A DNA stretch of 64,000 bases, taken from Rhodococcus rhodnii (GTDB lineage: Bacteria > Actinomycetota > Actinomycetes > Mycobacteriales > Pseudonocardiaceae). Each line of letters opens with the position of its first letter. Within the stretch, counting starts at the first letter, position 1. A model generated the notes under the pieces. That model was not told where the DNA came from, did not search any database, and worked only from the letters and a program-made list of their open reading frames with translations. The position numbers and the translations under genes were made by a program. The stretch spans positions 1 through 64,000 of the forward strand of contig JOAA01000023.1 of the NCBI GenBank assembly GCA_000720375.1, in the 5' to 3' direction. Positions 15,275-23,526 of this stretch are shown piece by piece.

Positions 15275-16561
15275 TCACGAAGATTCCATTTCACGGTTGT
15301 CCGTGATGAAAGCCAGTGCCACCAATGCGATCACCGCCAACACTGCGATGTACACCGCTACCGACAACGAACTTCCGGTGGATTCCAGGAGCAACACCAT
15401 GACGAACGGGGCGAACCCGCCACCGATCACGTTGGCGATCTGATAGCCCAGCGACGCACCCGAATAGCGCAGATGGGCGGGGAACATCTCGGCGAACAGC
15501 GCCGCCTGTGGGCCGTACATCATCGCGATCGTGGTCATCGTGATCACCAGTCCCAGGATCGCCAGGCCTACGTCGAGTGTCTCGACCAACGGGAACACCG
15601 CGAAGATCGATATCCCGGTGGCCACCGCTCCCACCGCGAAGACCGGTTTGCGTCCCACGCGATCGGACAGGGCCGCGAACAGCGGCAGTGTCAACACCAT
15701 CGAGCTCACGCTGACCAGAACCGCAAGCAGCATCGAGCTTTTCGGGATGCCCAGGGTGCGTGTTCCGTAATCCAACAGACCCGCCGCGAGGATGTAGAAC
15801 GCGGCACTCAGCACGATGTACACACTGGACGCGAACAGCACCGCCGTCGGGTGCCGCCGCACCACCTCGATGACCGGTGAACGACGCCTTCCCGGCGATT
15901 CCACGGCCATGTACTCGGGCGTGTCGTCGATTCGCCGGTGGATGTAGTACGCGATCAGCGCAGTCACCGAGCTGAGCAGGAACGGCACTCGCCAGCCCCA
16001 CGCGTCGAACTGCGCCGGGCTCACAATCGCCGCCATGACCAGGAAAACCGTGTTGCCCAGCACCATTCCGATCGGGACGCCCACCTGTACGAAGCTGCCG
16101 TACAGCCCGCGTTTTCCCGGTGGCGCGGACTCGATGGCCAGCAGCATCGCCCCGCCCCACTGGCCGCCGATCGCCAGCCCCTGGCAGATTCGCAGCAGTA
16201 CCAGTGTGAACGGGGCGAACACGCCAATGCTCGCGTACGTCGGCAGCAGTCCGATCAGCGTCGTGGACACGGCCATCAACAGCAGGGACGCCACCAGCAT
16301 CGGTTTACGCCCGAGCTTGTCGCCGAAGTGTCCGAACACGACCCCGCCCAACGGCCGGGCCGCGAACCCGACGCCGAAGGTGGCGAACGAGGCGAGCGTC
16401 GCCGAGACGGGACTGACTCCTGGGAAGAACGCCTTGCCGAAGACCAGCGCCGAGGCCGTGGCGTAGATGAAGAAGTCGTACCACTCGATCGAGGCGGCGA
16501 CCATCGCGGCGACCGCGACCCGGCGGCCGCGCACCGGCGTGACTGTGCTGGGAGCGGACAT
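15275..16561 (-). CDS. MFS transporter, metabolite:H+ symporter (MHS/ProP-type) family
   Basis: This is a 428-aa, 12-helix major facilitator. It has the MHS-specific opening (AASIEWYDFFIYATASALVF), the loop 2-3 signature FGHFGDKLGRKPML and the loop 8-9 counterpart LSDRVGRKPVF, plus QGLAIGGQWGGAMLLAIE in helix 4. Known relatives import osmolytes, alpha-ketoglutarate, citrate, shikimate or aromatic acids with protons; the ligand is not determinable. Length is typical. A PucR-type regulator is 124 bp upstream on the same strand and may control it, suggesting a catabolic substrate. Confidence 0.92.
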   Translation of the reverse strand: MSAPSTVTPVRGRRVAVAAMVAASIEWYDFFIYATASALVFGKAFFPGVSPVSATLASFATFGVGFAARPLGGVVFGHFGDKLGRKPMLVASLLLMAVSTTLIGLLPTYASIGVFAPFTLVLLRICQGLAIGGQWGGAMLLAIESAPPGKRGLYGSFVQVGVPIGMVLGNTVFLVMAAIVSPAQFDAWGWRVPFLLSSVTALIAYYIHRRIDDTPEYMAVESPGRRRSPVIEVVRRHPTAVLFASSVYIVLSAAFYILAAGLLDYGTRTLGIPKSSMLLAVLVSVSSMVLTLPLFAALSDRVGRKPVFAVGAVATGISIFAVFPLVETLDVGLAILGLVITMTTIAMMYGPQAALFAEMFPAHLRYSGASLGYQIANVIGGGFAPFVMVLLLESTGSSLSVAVYIAVLAVIALVALAFITDNREMESS

Positions 16562-16685
16562 GAATCACCTCAGTGGGCGGCAACGCCGCCAGCAGGAGAA
16601 CGACCCGGACGTTCTCGAAACTAGAAGCGGCGCCCGCCCCGGCCCATGTGTCGGGCCACAGGATCCACGTCACCCGGTTGTCACG

Positions 16686-17897
16686 TCATGCCAAGGGCTC
16701 GGCTTTGGGGTACGTCCCGATGGCGCGCAACCCGGTGAGCAGCTCGGCCTGGTGTGCCGGATTTGTCAGCGAACGTCCGGTTAGGTCCTGCAGCCTGCGC
16801 AGCCGGTACCGGACGGTGTTCGGATGGCAGAACAACCGGTCCGCGGTGTCCTTTGTGGATCCCGCGCAGTCGAACCAGGCCTGCAGGGTGTCAAGCAGGA
16901 CAGTGCCTTCGTCGGCGAGTTGCAGTACCCCGCCGAGCACCTGGTGCGCCAGTTGGGTCGCCTCCTCCGGCGCGCTGGCCACCAACGCGGTCAGCGGTGA
17001 ATCGTCGAACTGGAAGACACCCGGTTGGCCGAGCGGCAGGCTGGTGAGCGCGACCGTGGCGAAGTGCAGTGCCCGTGGCGTGTTCATCAGGCCGCTGAAG
17101 GCCGGGCTGACGCCGATGCGGGACGTGGCGTGCCGGCGCAGCAGATCGAGTACGGAGGCCTGCGCCGCCGTGGACCGCAAGGAGATCACCCCGGCCTGTG
17201 TCTCCGGGGTGAGCCGCCACGCAGAGCCGAGGTTGCTGGCGTCCAACCTGGACTCGATGCTGGGCAACGCCTCCTCGCCCAGCTCCGGTGACTCGGCGGC
17301 GACCACGAGGAACAACCCGTCGATCGGCATCTGCAGCAGCTCCGAGATCTGCCACAACGCGGCCTGGTCGAGTCGCTGCCCGGAGAACAAGGCTTCGACC
17401 AGCGCCGAGCGTTGCTGCCGCTGCCGGGAGGCCAGTTCGGCGACAGTGTCGCGATAAGCCTCGCTCATCGCCTCGGCGAAGTCGTCGGCCAGGTACCACA
17501 GCGTGGTGGCCGCCGACACCAGCGTGCGCACCATGTCCGGGCCCACCCGGTCGGCCTCCTCGACCAGGACGTTCCAGATCTCGGCGAACCCGATCCGGAA
17601 GGCACGCACCACCTCCGACAGCGGCACGCCCTGTTCGGCGCGGCGCTTGCCTGTCACACGCGCGCGGGTCAATTCGGGAGTGTCCGGTGCGGACAGGCCG
17701 TGGACGATCTCACGCAGGTTGGCTTCGACGTACTGACGCAGTTCGGCTGGCGGTATCACGGCTCCGGCCCGGTAGACCTCCATGGCCGCCTGGACCTTCT
17801 TGACCGCGCTGTCGGTGACCTCGGGCAACCGCCGTTCGGCCTCCGCCACCAGCTTGGCCACGCCCTCGTCCGGAAGTTCCCGCCTGCTGCTTCGCAC
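16686..17897 (-). CDS. PucR/CdaR-family transcriptional regulator
   Basis: This is a 403-aa regulator. The C-terminal HTH_30 domain (PucR C-terminal) reads AWFDCAGSTKDTADRLFCHP-NTVRYRLRRLQDLTG, the standard end of CdaR/PucR proteins. The N-terminal 150 residues are helical and resemble the RsbR-like dimerisation region of actinomycete PucR proteins; the central part is GGDEF-like but degenerate. The start at 17897 gives MRSSRRELPDEGVAK. It is divergent from an acyl-CoA ligase gene (86-bp gap) and upstream of an MHS transporter on its own strand, so it probably controls uptake and activation of a carboxylic acid. Confidence 0.88.
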   Translation of the reverse strand: MRSSRRELPDEGVAKLVAEAERRLPEVTDSAVKKVQAAMEVYRAGAVIPPAELRQYVEANLREIVHGLSAPDTPELTRARVTGKRRAEQGVPLSEVVRAFRIGFAEIWNVLVEEADRVGPDMVRTLVSAATTLWYLADDFAEAMSEAYRDTVAELASRQRQQRSALVEALFSGQRLDQAALWQISELLQMPIDGLFLVVAAESPELGEEALPSIESRLDASNLGSAWRLTPETQAGVISLRSTAAQASVLDLLRRHATSRIGVSPAFSGLMNTPRALHFATVALTSLPLGQPGVFQFDDSPLTALVASAPEEATQLAHQVLGGVLQLADEGTVLLDTLQAWFDCAGSTKDTADRLFCHPNTVRYRLRRLQDLTGRSLTNPAHQAELLTGLRAIGTYPKAEPLA

Positions 17898-17982
17898 AGA
17901 CCAAGTGTGTCATCGCCGCACACCGAAGTCGGGGACGTTTTGTACCGCCGAACATAGGCGGGACGTGGGATCTCTGTCGACC

Positions 17983-19440
17983 ATGACCGGCGTGAACCTT
18001 GCCGCGAACCTCGCCCGCACGGCGGCCCAGTACCCGGATCGTGTCGCGATCAGGCTGGACGACACGATGCTGACGTACGCAGAGCTGGACGACGCGACGA
18101 AACGCGCGGCCGGGCTGCTCGCCGAACACGGTGTCCAGCCAGGTGATCGCGTCGGGATCATGCTGCCGAACGTGCCGCAGTTCGCGGTGCTGTACTACGC
18201 GACACTGCGCGCGGGAGCAGTCGTGGTGCCGATGAACCCGCTGTTCAAGGAGCGCGAGGTGGCGTACTACCTGAGCGACTCCGGCGCCAAGGTGATCTTC
18301 GTGTGGGAGGACTTCCAGCACGAAGCCAAGGCGGCCGACACAGCGTGCGTCGTGCTCGACGGGTCCTTGCCTGACGCCGCACCGATCGACCACGTCGTGG
18401 ATCGGGCCGATGAGGACACTGCGGTGATCTTCTACACGTCCGGCACCACCGGGCGGCCCAAGGGTGCGGAGTTGACGCACGCCAACCTGATGCGCAACGT
18501 GGAGATCGCGGTCCGCGACCTCACCCAGGCCACCGCCGAGGACGTGGTGTTCGGGGCGCTGCCGCTGTTCCACGTCTTCGGCCAGACAGTCGGCCTCAAC
18601 GTGGTGGTCGCCGTGGGCGGCTGTTTGAGCTTGATGTCGAGGTTCGACGCGGCCAAGGCGTTGGAAGTACTGCAGCGTGACAAGGTGACCGTGTTCGAGG
18701 GCGTGCCGACGATGTACGTGGCACTGGCCAACCACCCGGACCGGGCGAATCACGACCTGTCCTCACTGCGTGTCTGTCTCGCAGGCGGGGCGCCGTTGCC
18801 CACCGAGGTGATCACCGCGTTCGAGCAAGCGTTTGGCTGCGTGATCATGGAGGGGTACGGGCTGTCGGAGACGTCACCGATCGCGTCGTTCAACGTGCCC
18901 GGCAAGCGACGCCCGGGCTCCATCGGCACGCCGGTCAACGGAGTGCGGTTCCGCATCGTCGACGACCATGGCGAGGATGTGCCGCCGGGCGAGATCGGCG
19001 AGATCGCGATCAAGGGCCACAACGTGATGAAGGGCTATTGGGCCAAGCCGGCGGAGACGGCCAAGGCGATCCGGGACGGCTGGTTCCACAGTGGAGATCT
19101 GGGCCGCCAGGACGAGGACGGCTTCTACTACATTGTGGACCGGAAGAAGGACATGATCATCCGCGGCGGCTACAACGTCTATCCGCGGGAGATCGAGGAA
19201 GTCCTCTACGAACACCCCGCGGTCGGTGAAGCCGCGGTGATCGGTGTGCCGCACACCGAACTGGGCGAGGAAGTCGCCGCGGTCGTCGCTCTGAAGCCCG
19301 CGGCCAACGCCACCGCCGACGAACTACGGGACTTCGTGAAAGGAAAGGTCGCGGCCTACAAGTACCCGCGCACGGTACGGATCGTCGACGAACTGCCCAA
19401 GACCGCCACCGGCAAGATTCTCAAGCGTGAACTCGACTGA
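17983..19440 (+). CDS. Acyl-CoA synthetase (AMP-forming, long-chain fatty-acid:CoA ligase-like)
   Basis: This 485-aa ANL-superfamily ligase activates a carboxylic acid to its acyl-CoA via acyl-AMP. Motifs include the P-loop FYTSGTTGRPKGAELTH, EGYGLSETSP, the hinge YYIVDRKKDMIIRGGYNVYP and the catalytic C-terminal lysine in TATGKILKREL. Start: ATG at 17983 (MTGVNLAANLARTAAQYPD); upstream in-frame codons overlap the divergent regulator and are not used. Somewhat short for long-chain ligases (500-560 aa), which suggests a medium-chain or other substrate. Its stop lies 6 bp from the stop of the convergent AfsR-like gene. Confidence 0.93.
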   Translation: MTGVNLAANLARTAAQYPDRVAIRLDDTMLTYAELDDATKRAAGLLAEHGVQPGDRVGIMLPNVPQFAVLYYATLRAGAVVVPMNPLFKEREVAYYLSDSGAKVIFVWEDFQHEAKAADTACVVLDGSLPDAAPIDHVVDRADEDTAVIFYTSGTTGRPKGAELTHANLMRNVEIAVRDLTQATAEDVVFGALPLFHVFGQTVGLNVVVAVGGCLSLMSRFDAAKALEVLQRDKVTVFEGVPTMYVALANHPDRANHDLSSLRVCLAGGAPLPTEVITAFEQAFGCVIMEGYGLSETSPIASFNVPGKRRPGSIGTPVNGVRFRIVDDHGEDVPPGEIGEIAIKGHNVMKGYWAKPAETAKAIRDGWFHSGDLGRQDEDGFYYIVDRKKDMIIRGGYNVYPREIEEVLYEHPAVGEAAVIGVPHTELGEEVAAVVALKPAANATADELRDFVKGKVAAYKYPRTVRIVDELPKTATGKILKRELD

Positions 19441-19446
19441 GGTTTC

Positions 19447-22400
19447 TCACGAGGCATTCTCGATGATCTCCAGAGTCGTTCGTTCGCCTGGCTCGTGGCC
19501 GGTCCGCCGGTGCACGTCCAGTGCGCGGCGAGCGTAGGTCTTCGCCTGTACCAAGTTTCCCTGTTCGATTTCGGCTTCGGCCAACGCGGTCAACGCCTGG
19601 CCGATGATCACTTGGTATCCCCGGGTCTCGGCGAGGGAAAGAGCTTGCCGTGCGAAGGAAAGCGCCGCGCTGTCGTCCCCCATTTGAACGCTTGTGCGGG
19701 CAAGACCGATCAGTGCTTCCGCCTCGGCGAAGCCGAAATCGCCTTGGTGTGAGATCTCGCGTGCTCTTCGGTACTGGTCGAAGGCTGTTGGCAAGGAGCC
19801 GTAGGCGCGGAAGAGCCAGCCCGCGAAAACCAGCACGTCCACATGCGACACCCGGTTGCCGGACTCCTCGCCGAGCGTCAGTGCCTGCTGGACAAGGCTT
19901 TCAGCGGTTGCCCGATCACCGGACTGGTACGCGAGCCGTGTCATCACGATGAGATGGCCTATCTGCTGGAGCCAAACGCCCGATCGCTTGGCAGCATCCG
20001 CTGAATCGGCGTAGGCCTGCTCGGCTTCCCGTGTCCGTCCGAGTTGTGAGTACACACCGCCAAGGCAACGCAAAGCTTCACCAAGTGTGACCACGGAGTT
20101 GCTCTGTCTGCCGATGGCCAGCCCTTCCCGCATGGATCGTTCCGCGGAGCGCAGATCACCCAGCTGAGCCAACGCGCTTCCCCGCAGGATCAAGCCGTGC
20201 ACGACACCGATGGTGAAGTCTCGCGTGCGGGAATCGGCGATCAGGCGCTCGACCGGTTCCATCACTTCGCGAGCCAGGCCGAGCCCTAGTTTTCCCTCAC
20301 AGATGAAGGCCAATGAGTGCACCATGCCGAGCTCCCATGTGACCCGCCTGGCCAGTTCCCATGAGCGGGTACAGGACTCGACGAACCTCTTCAGGTCACC
20401 GACGCGCCAGTACGCTGCGCCAACCGCGAGCTGCATGGCTGCGTGTGCACGCCCATCGCCCACTTGTTCAGCGGCTTTGATGGCGGCTCGGGTGCTGACA
20501 TGCCACTCGTCGAGATTGCGCATGCGCATCGAGAAGTAGCCGTTGGTGGCATCGGCCAGCAGCCATGCCATCGATGCGACCGAGGAGCCTGCCGCGTCCC
20601 GGATGGCGGCGACGATGTTCACCTCCTCGGCCTGCAGCCAAGCCCGTCCCTGCCCGGCGTCCGCGAACATGACGTCTGCCGGTGACGGCCGGCCGTCGTC
20701 GAGGTATTGCAGGTCGGCGTGCAGCAGGCGTGCGGCTGCTCGTGCCTTGTTCAGGTACCAATTCATCAGACGGGCATAGGCATCCCTGTCATCGCCGCAC
20801 ATTTCCGTGGCATACAAGCGAACGAGGTCGTGCAGGCGGTAGCGGCCCGAGGCGTACGGCTCGACGAGGTTGGCGACGATCAGCCGGTCAAGCAGTCCGG
20901 CTGCTTGGTGTGGATCCGGAGTGTCCAGCAGACTGGCGGCCGCGGGCACGGTGAAGTCGGGACCCGGGATGAGCCCCAGCCGACGGAACAGAGTTTGTTC
21001 CGCTGGATCGAGCGCCGCGTACGAAAGGTCGAACGCCGCGCTGACGCTAGCCCGTGGGTCGTCGGCAAGTCGCAACGCGGCGAGGCCGCGCTCTCCGATC
21101 AGCTCACCGATGACCTCGGTGATCGTCTGTTGTGGACGCGACAACAGTTTCCCTGCCGCAAGCCGCAATGCGAGTGGGAGGTGCCCACAAAGCCTCGCCA
21201 ACTCGGCAGCTTCCGCGGGCTCGGCGTCCACTCGTGCCCGGCCGAGTGCGTTTTCCAACAGCCCTGACGCTTCCGAAGGCTCAAGTGGGGCAAGGGCGAG
21301 GGGGCATCCGCCGTCGATCGCGACAAGCGGGCTGAGCCGGTTGCGGCTCGTGACCAGGACAAGACAGGATGCCGTGCCAGGCAACAGAGGGCGAACCTGG
21401 TCGGCGGTGGCCGCGTTGTCCAGCACGACCAGCACCCGTTTGCCCGCGAGGAGTGAGCGGAACTGAGCGGCGCGCTCGTCGATGTCCCGAGGGATTCCGG
21501 CTGGATCGACGCCGAACGCTCGCAGGAACCGGCCAAGCACGTGTCCCGGATCCACAGGCTGTGCCACAGGGTCGAAACCGCGCAAGTTGACGTACAACTG
21601 GCCATCCGGGAACGAGGCCAGCTCGCGGTGACCCCAGCGCACGGCCAGCGCCGTCTTGCCCATACCCGCGATCGCGTGGATCACCACGAGCTGCCTGGCC
21701 CGCAGTGTGTCCAGACGAGCCAAATCACCGGCGCGTCCGGTGAAACCGTTGACGTCAGCAGGCAGTTGAGCGGGCGCGAGCTGCTGCTGCGGAGGTTCCG
21801 GGCGACCAGCGACATCGCCTTGTAGGACGCGCGCGTGCGCCTTGCGTAATTCATCGCCTGGCCGCACGCCTAGTTCGGAAACAAGGCGATCATGGATTTC
21901 GGCGTACAACGCGAGCGATTCCGCCTGCTGGCCATTTGCCGCGAGCGCCAGCATGAGCTTGGCGTGCAACCCTTCATGGAGCGGTTCATTGGGGAGCAAC
22001 AACCTCAATTGGTCGACAGCCTTCGTGCATTCGCCTTGCGCCATGGCTGCTTCGGCGTAGGCAAGCGCAGTCGCCAATCGCCGCTTGTCGATGGCGATCG
22101 CGGTCGGGTGGTGCCGCACGGCTTCCGGCAGATCCTCCAGAACGCTCGACCGCCAATATCCGAGGGCTCGCGCCATCGTCCGCACGTCATCGGATTCGCG
22201 CGCCGCGTCGAACTGGAGCAGGTCGAGCTGATCCGGCTCGATGTCGAGCCGATAGCCGGAGTGACGGGTACTGATGACATCGCTGCCAAGGACCTTTCGC
22301 AGCCGCGACACCATCCCGTGCAGCAGTTCGCGGTACGTCACAGGCGGTTCGTGTCCCCACAGCACTTCGATGATCTCCGCGTGCGACACGACCTGGTTGG

Positions 22401-22704
22401 CATGCAACGCGAGCAATCCGAGAAAACTACGCAGCTGCGGGCGCGCGATCACCACTGGCCGATCGCCGCGACGCACAACCAGCGGGCCGAGCACGGCCAT
22501 GGTCAGCCCATCGGATCGCTGCAGGATGGCCGTCAACTGCCGGATCGACGCCTGCCGCGGTCGGTGGATCTTTCCCTTTTCGATGTAACGCAGCGTGCGT
22601 TCGCTGACGCCGGCCAGTTCGGCCATGTCCCGCTGTGTCAACCCATTGCGTGCCCGGTATGCGCGAACAGCGGCACCGAGCTCCCCCGCGTTCAGATCAG
22701 TCAT
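19447..22704 (-). CDS. AfsR/SARP-type regulator with XRE HTH, BTAD, NB-ARC and TPR domains
   Basis: This 1085-aa STAND regulator has in order: an XRE helix-turn-helix (residues about 8-65: YRARNGLTQRDMAELAGVSE); an OmpR-like winged helix (about 68-155); the BTAD domain (about 160-300, LHEGLHAKLMLALAANGQQ); an NB-ARC ATPase with Walker A AIAGMGKTALAV and Walker B RVLVVLDNA; and C-terminal TPRs (about 720-1075). The extra N-terminal XRE domain in front of the winged helix makes it a double-DNA-binding design. Such proteins activate secondary metabolism genes. It is divergent from the small secreted repeat protein gene, 216 bp away, a possible target. No biosynthetic cluster is visible in the window. 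Confidence 0.93.
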   Translation of the reverse strand: MTDLNAGELGAAVRAYRARNGLTQRDMAELAGVSERTLRYIEKGKIHRPRQASIRQLTAILQRSDGLTMAVLGPLVVRRGDRPVVIARPQLRSFLGLLALHANQVVSHAEIIEVLWGHEPPVTYRELLHGMVSRLRKVLGSDVISTRHSGYRLDIEPDQLDLLQFDAARESDDVRTMARALGYWRSSVLEDLPEAVRHHPTAIAIDKRRLATALAYAEAAMAQGECTKAVDQLRLLLPNEPLHEGLHAKLMLALAANGQQAESLALYAEIHDRLVSELGVRPGDELRKAHARVLQGDVAGRPEPPQQQLAPAQLPADVNGFTGRAGDLARLDTLRARQLVVIHAIAGMGKTALAVRWGHRELASFPDGQLYVNLRGFDPVAQPVDPGHVLGRFLRAFGVDPAGIPRDIDERAAQFRSLLAGKRVLVVLDNAATADQVRPLLPGTASCLVLVTSRNRLSPLVAIDGGCPLALAPLEPSEASGLLENALGRARVDAEPAEAAELARLCGHLPLALRLAAGKLLSRPQQTITEVIGELIGERGLAALRLADDPRASVSAAFDLSYAALDPAEQTLFRRLGLIPGPDFTVPAAASLLDTPDPHQAAGLLDRLIVANLVEPYASGRYRLHDLVRLYATEMCGDDRDAYARLMNWYLNKARAAARLLHADLQYLDDGRPSPADVMFADAGQGRAWLQAEEVNIVAAIRDAAGSSVASMAWLLADATNGYFSMRMRNLDEWHVSTRAAIKAAEQVGDGRAHAAMQLAVGAAYWRVGDLKRFVESCTRSWELARRVTWELGMVHSLAFICEGKLGLGLAREVMEPVERLIADSRTRDFTIGVVHGLILRGSALAQLGDLRSAERSMREGLAIGRQSNSVVTLGEALRCLGGVYSQLGRTREAEQAYADSADAAKRSGVWLQQIGHLIVMTRLAYQSGDRATAESLVQQALTLGEESGNRVSHVDVLVFAGWLFRAYGSLPTAFDQYRRAREISHQGDFGFAEAEALIGLARTSVQMGDDSAALSFARQALSLAETRGYQVIIGQALTALAEAEIEQGNLVQAKTYARRALDVHRRTGHEPGERTTLEIIENAS

Positions 22705-22920
22705 CCCCCGCCCCCGCAGGCTTGCGGTGTCCCATGATGCCGCGACCGGTCACGCTGCGCGACGTCCATCAGGGGCAACCCCGGCGGCAACTTTGCCGCA
22801 GCACACGGAACCATCCGGAGGTTTCCGCAGCTCAGCCGCATCCAAGAAAGTCACCAACCCGAGTTCACTAATTTCGAATGCGTGAGTTCACACACAAAAA
22901 ACAGAGGGGGTCGGACAACG

Positions 22921-23439
22921 ATGAAATCCAGGTGGCGCTTCCGCTCTGCCGCAGTCGTCCTCATGGCAGGCTTGTCGCTTTCCCTCGGCATAACGGGAAC
23001 CGCGAGCGCCTCGCCTACTCCGCCGAAACCTGTCGCAGCGGATGCGATGTCCGCGAAATCCGCCACTGTGGATGCCGCGTGCCCACAACCCGGCCAGCGA
23101 GTAAAACAATCGGCATATCCGGAAGTCTATGTCATCGATCCAGACTTCAAGCTGCGCCTCATTCCCGACGAGGCCACCTACTTCACATTGTGGAACAGCT
23201 GGGATGGGATCGTCGTGTACGACGACCTCGTGAGCTGCTATCCCACGTATATTGAGTTCTTTAACGCCCACCTCGTCAAGCTGACGACGGCCGCCCCGGT
23301 CTACATTTGGGATCACTATGTCGGCTACCGCCATATCACCAGCGAGGCGGTATTCAACAAGTACGGTTTCGCCTGGGATAAAATCAGACAGCAGTTGGTC
23401 GTCGCGCCGATCGCGGAGAACCGACCCTGGAACTACTAA
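22921..23439 (+). CDS. Small secreted protein with two related ~30-residue repeats
   Basis: This 172-aa product has a Sec signal peptide (MKSRWRFRSAAVVLMAGLSL, cleavage near ASA-SP). After a Pro/Ala linker come two similar segments: YPEVYVIDPDFKLRLIPDEA with TYFTLWNSWDGI (about residues 75-106), and AAPVYIWDHYVGYRHITSEA with VFNKYGFAWDKI (about 134-165). The shared pattern is V-Y-x-x-D, then R-x-I, then F/Y and W-D-x-I. Two Cys (ACPQPG and SCYP) could pair. I recognise similar short repeats in other actinomycete secreted proteins but know no function. The ATG at 22921 follows a purine-rich AGAGGGGG; the upstream GTG-led extension is rejected. It is divergent from the AfsR-like regulator. Confidence 0.75.
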   Translation: MKSRWRFRSAAVVLMAGLSLSLGITGTASASPTPPKPVAADAMSAKSATVDAACPQPGQRVKQSAYPEVYVIDPDFKLRLIPDEATYFTLWNSWDGIVVYDDLVSCYPTYIEFFNAHLVKLTTAAPVYIWDHYVGYRHITSEAVFNKYGFAWDKIRQQLVVAPIAENRPWNY

Positions 23440-23473
23440 AGGCGGACCTGCCTGAATAGTCGCGCCCGATAGT

Positions 23474-23511
23474 GCCTCCGCCGTCCCGTCGCAGAACGGG
23501 TCGGCGGAGGC
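23474..23511. terminator. Bidirectional hairpin terminator
   Basis: GCCTCCGCCG (23474-23483), a T mismatch and CCCGT pair with ACGGG, T and CGGCGGAGGC (23502-23511) around the loop CGCAGA. It sits between the convergent ends of the small secreted protein gene and the siderophore permease gene and should stop transcription from both sides. Confidence 0.85.
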
Positions 23512-23526
23512 GCTGCTCGTGCGAGA

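Noticed and set aside
17945..17961. Inverted repeat CCGCC-GAACATA-GGCGG between the PucR and acyl-CoA ligase genes
   Set aside because: Five-bp GC-only arms are expected by chance in this DNA; position is suggestive but not enough.
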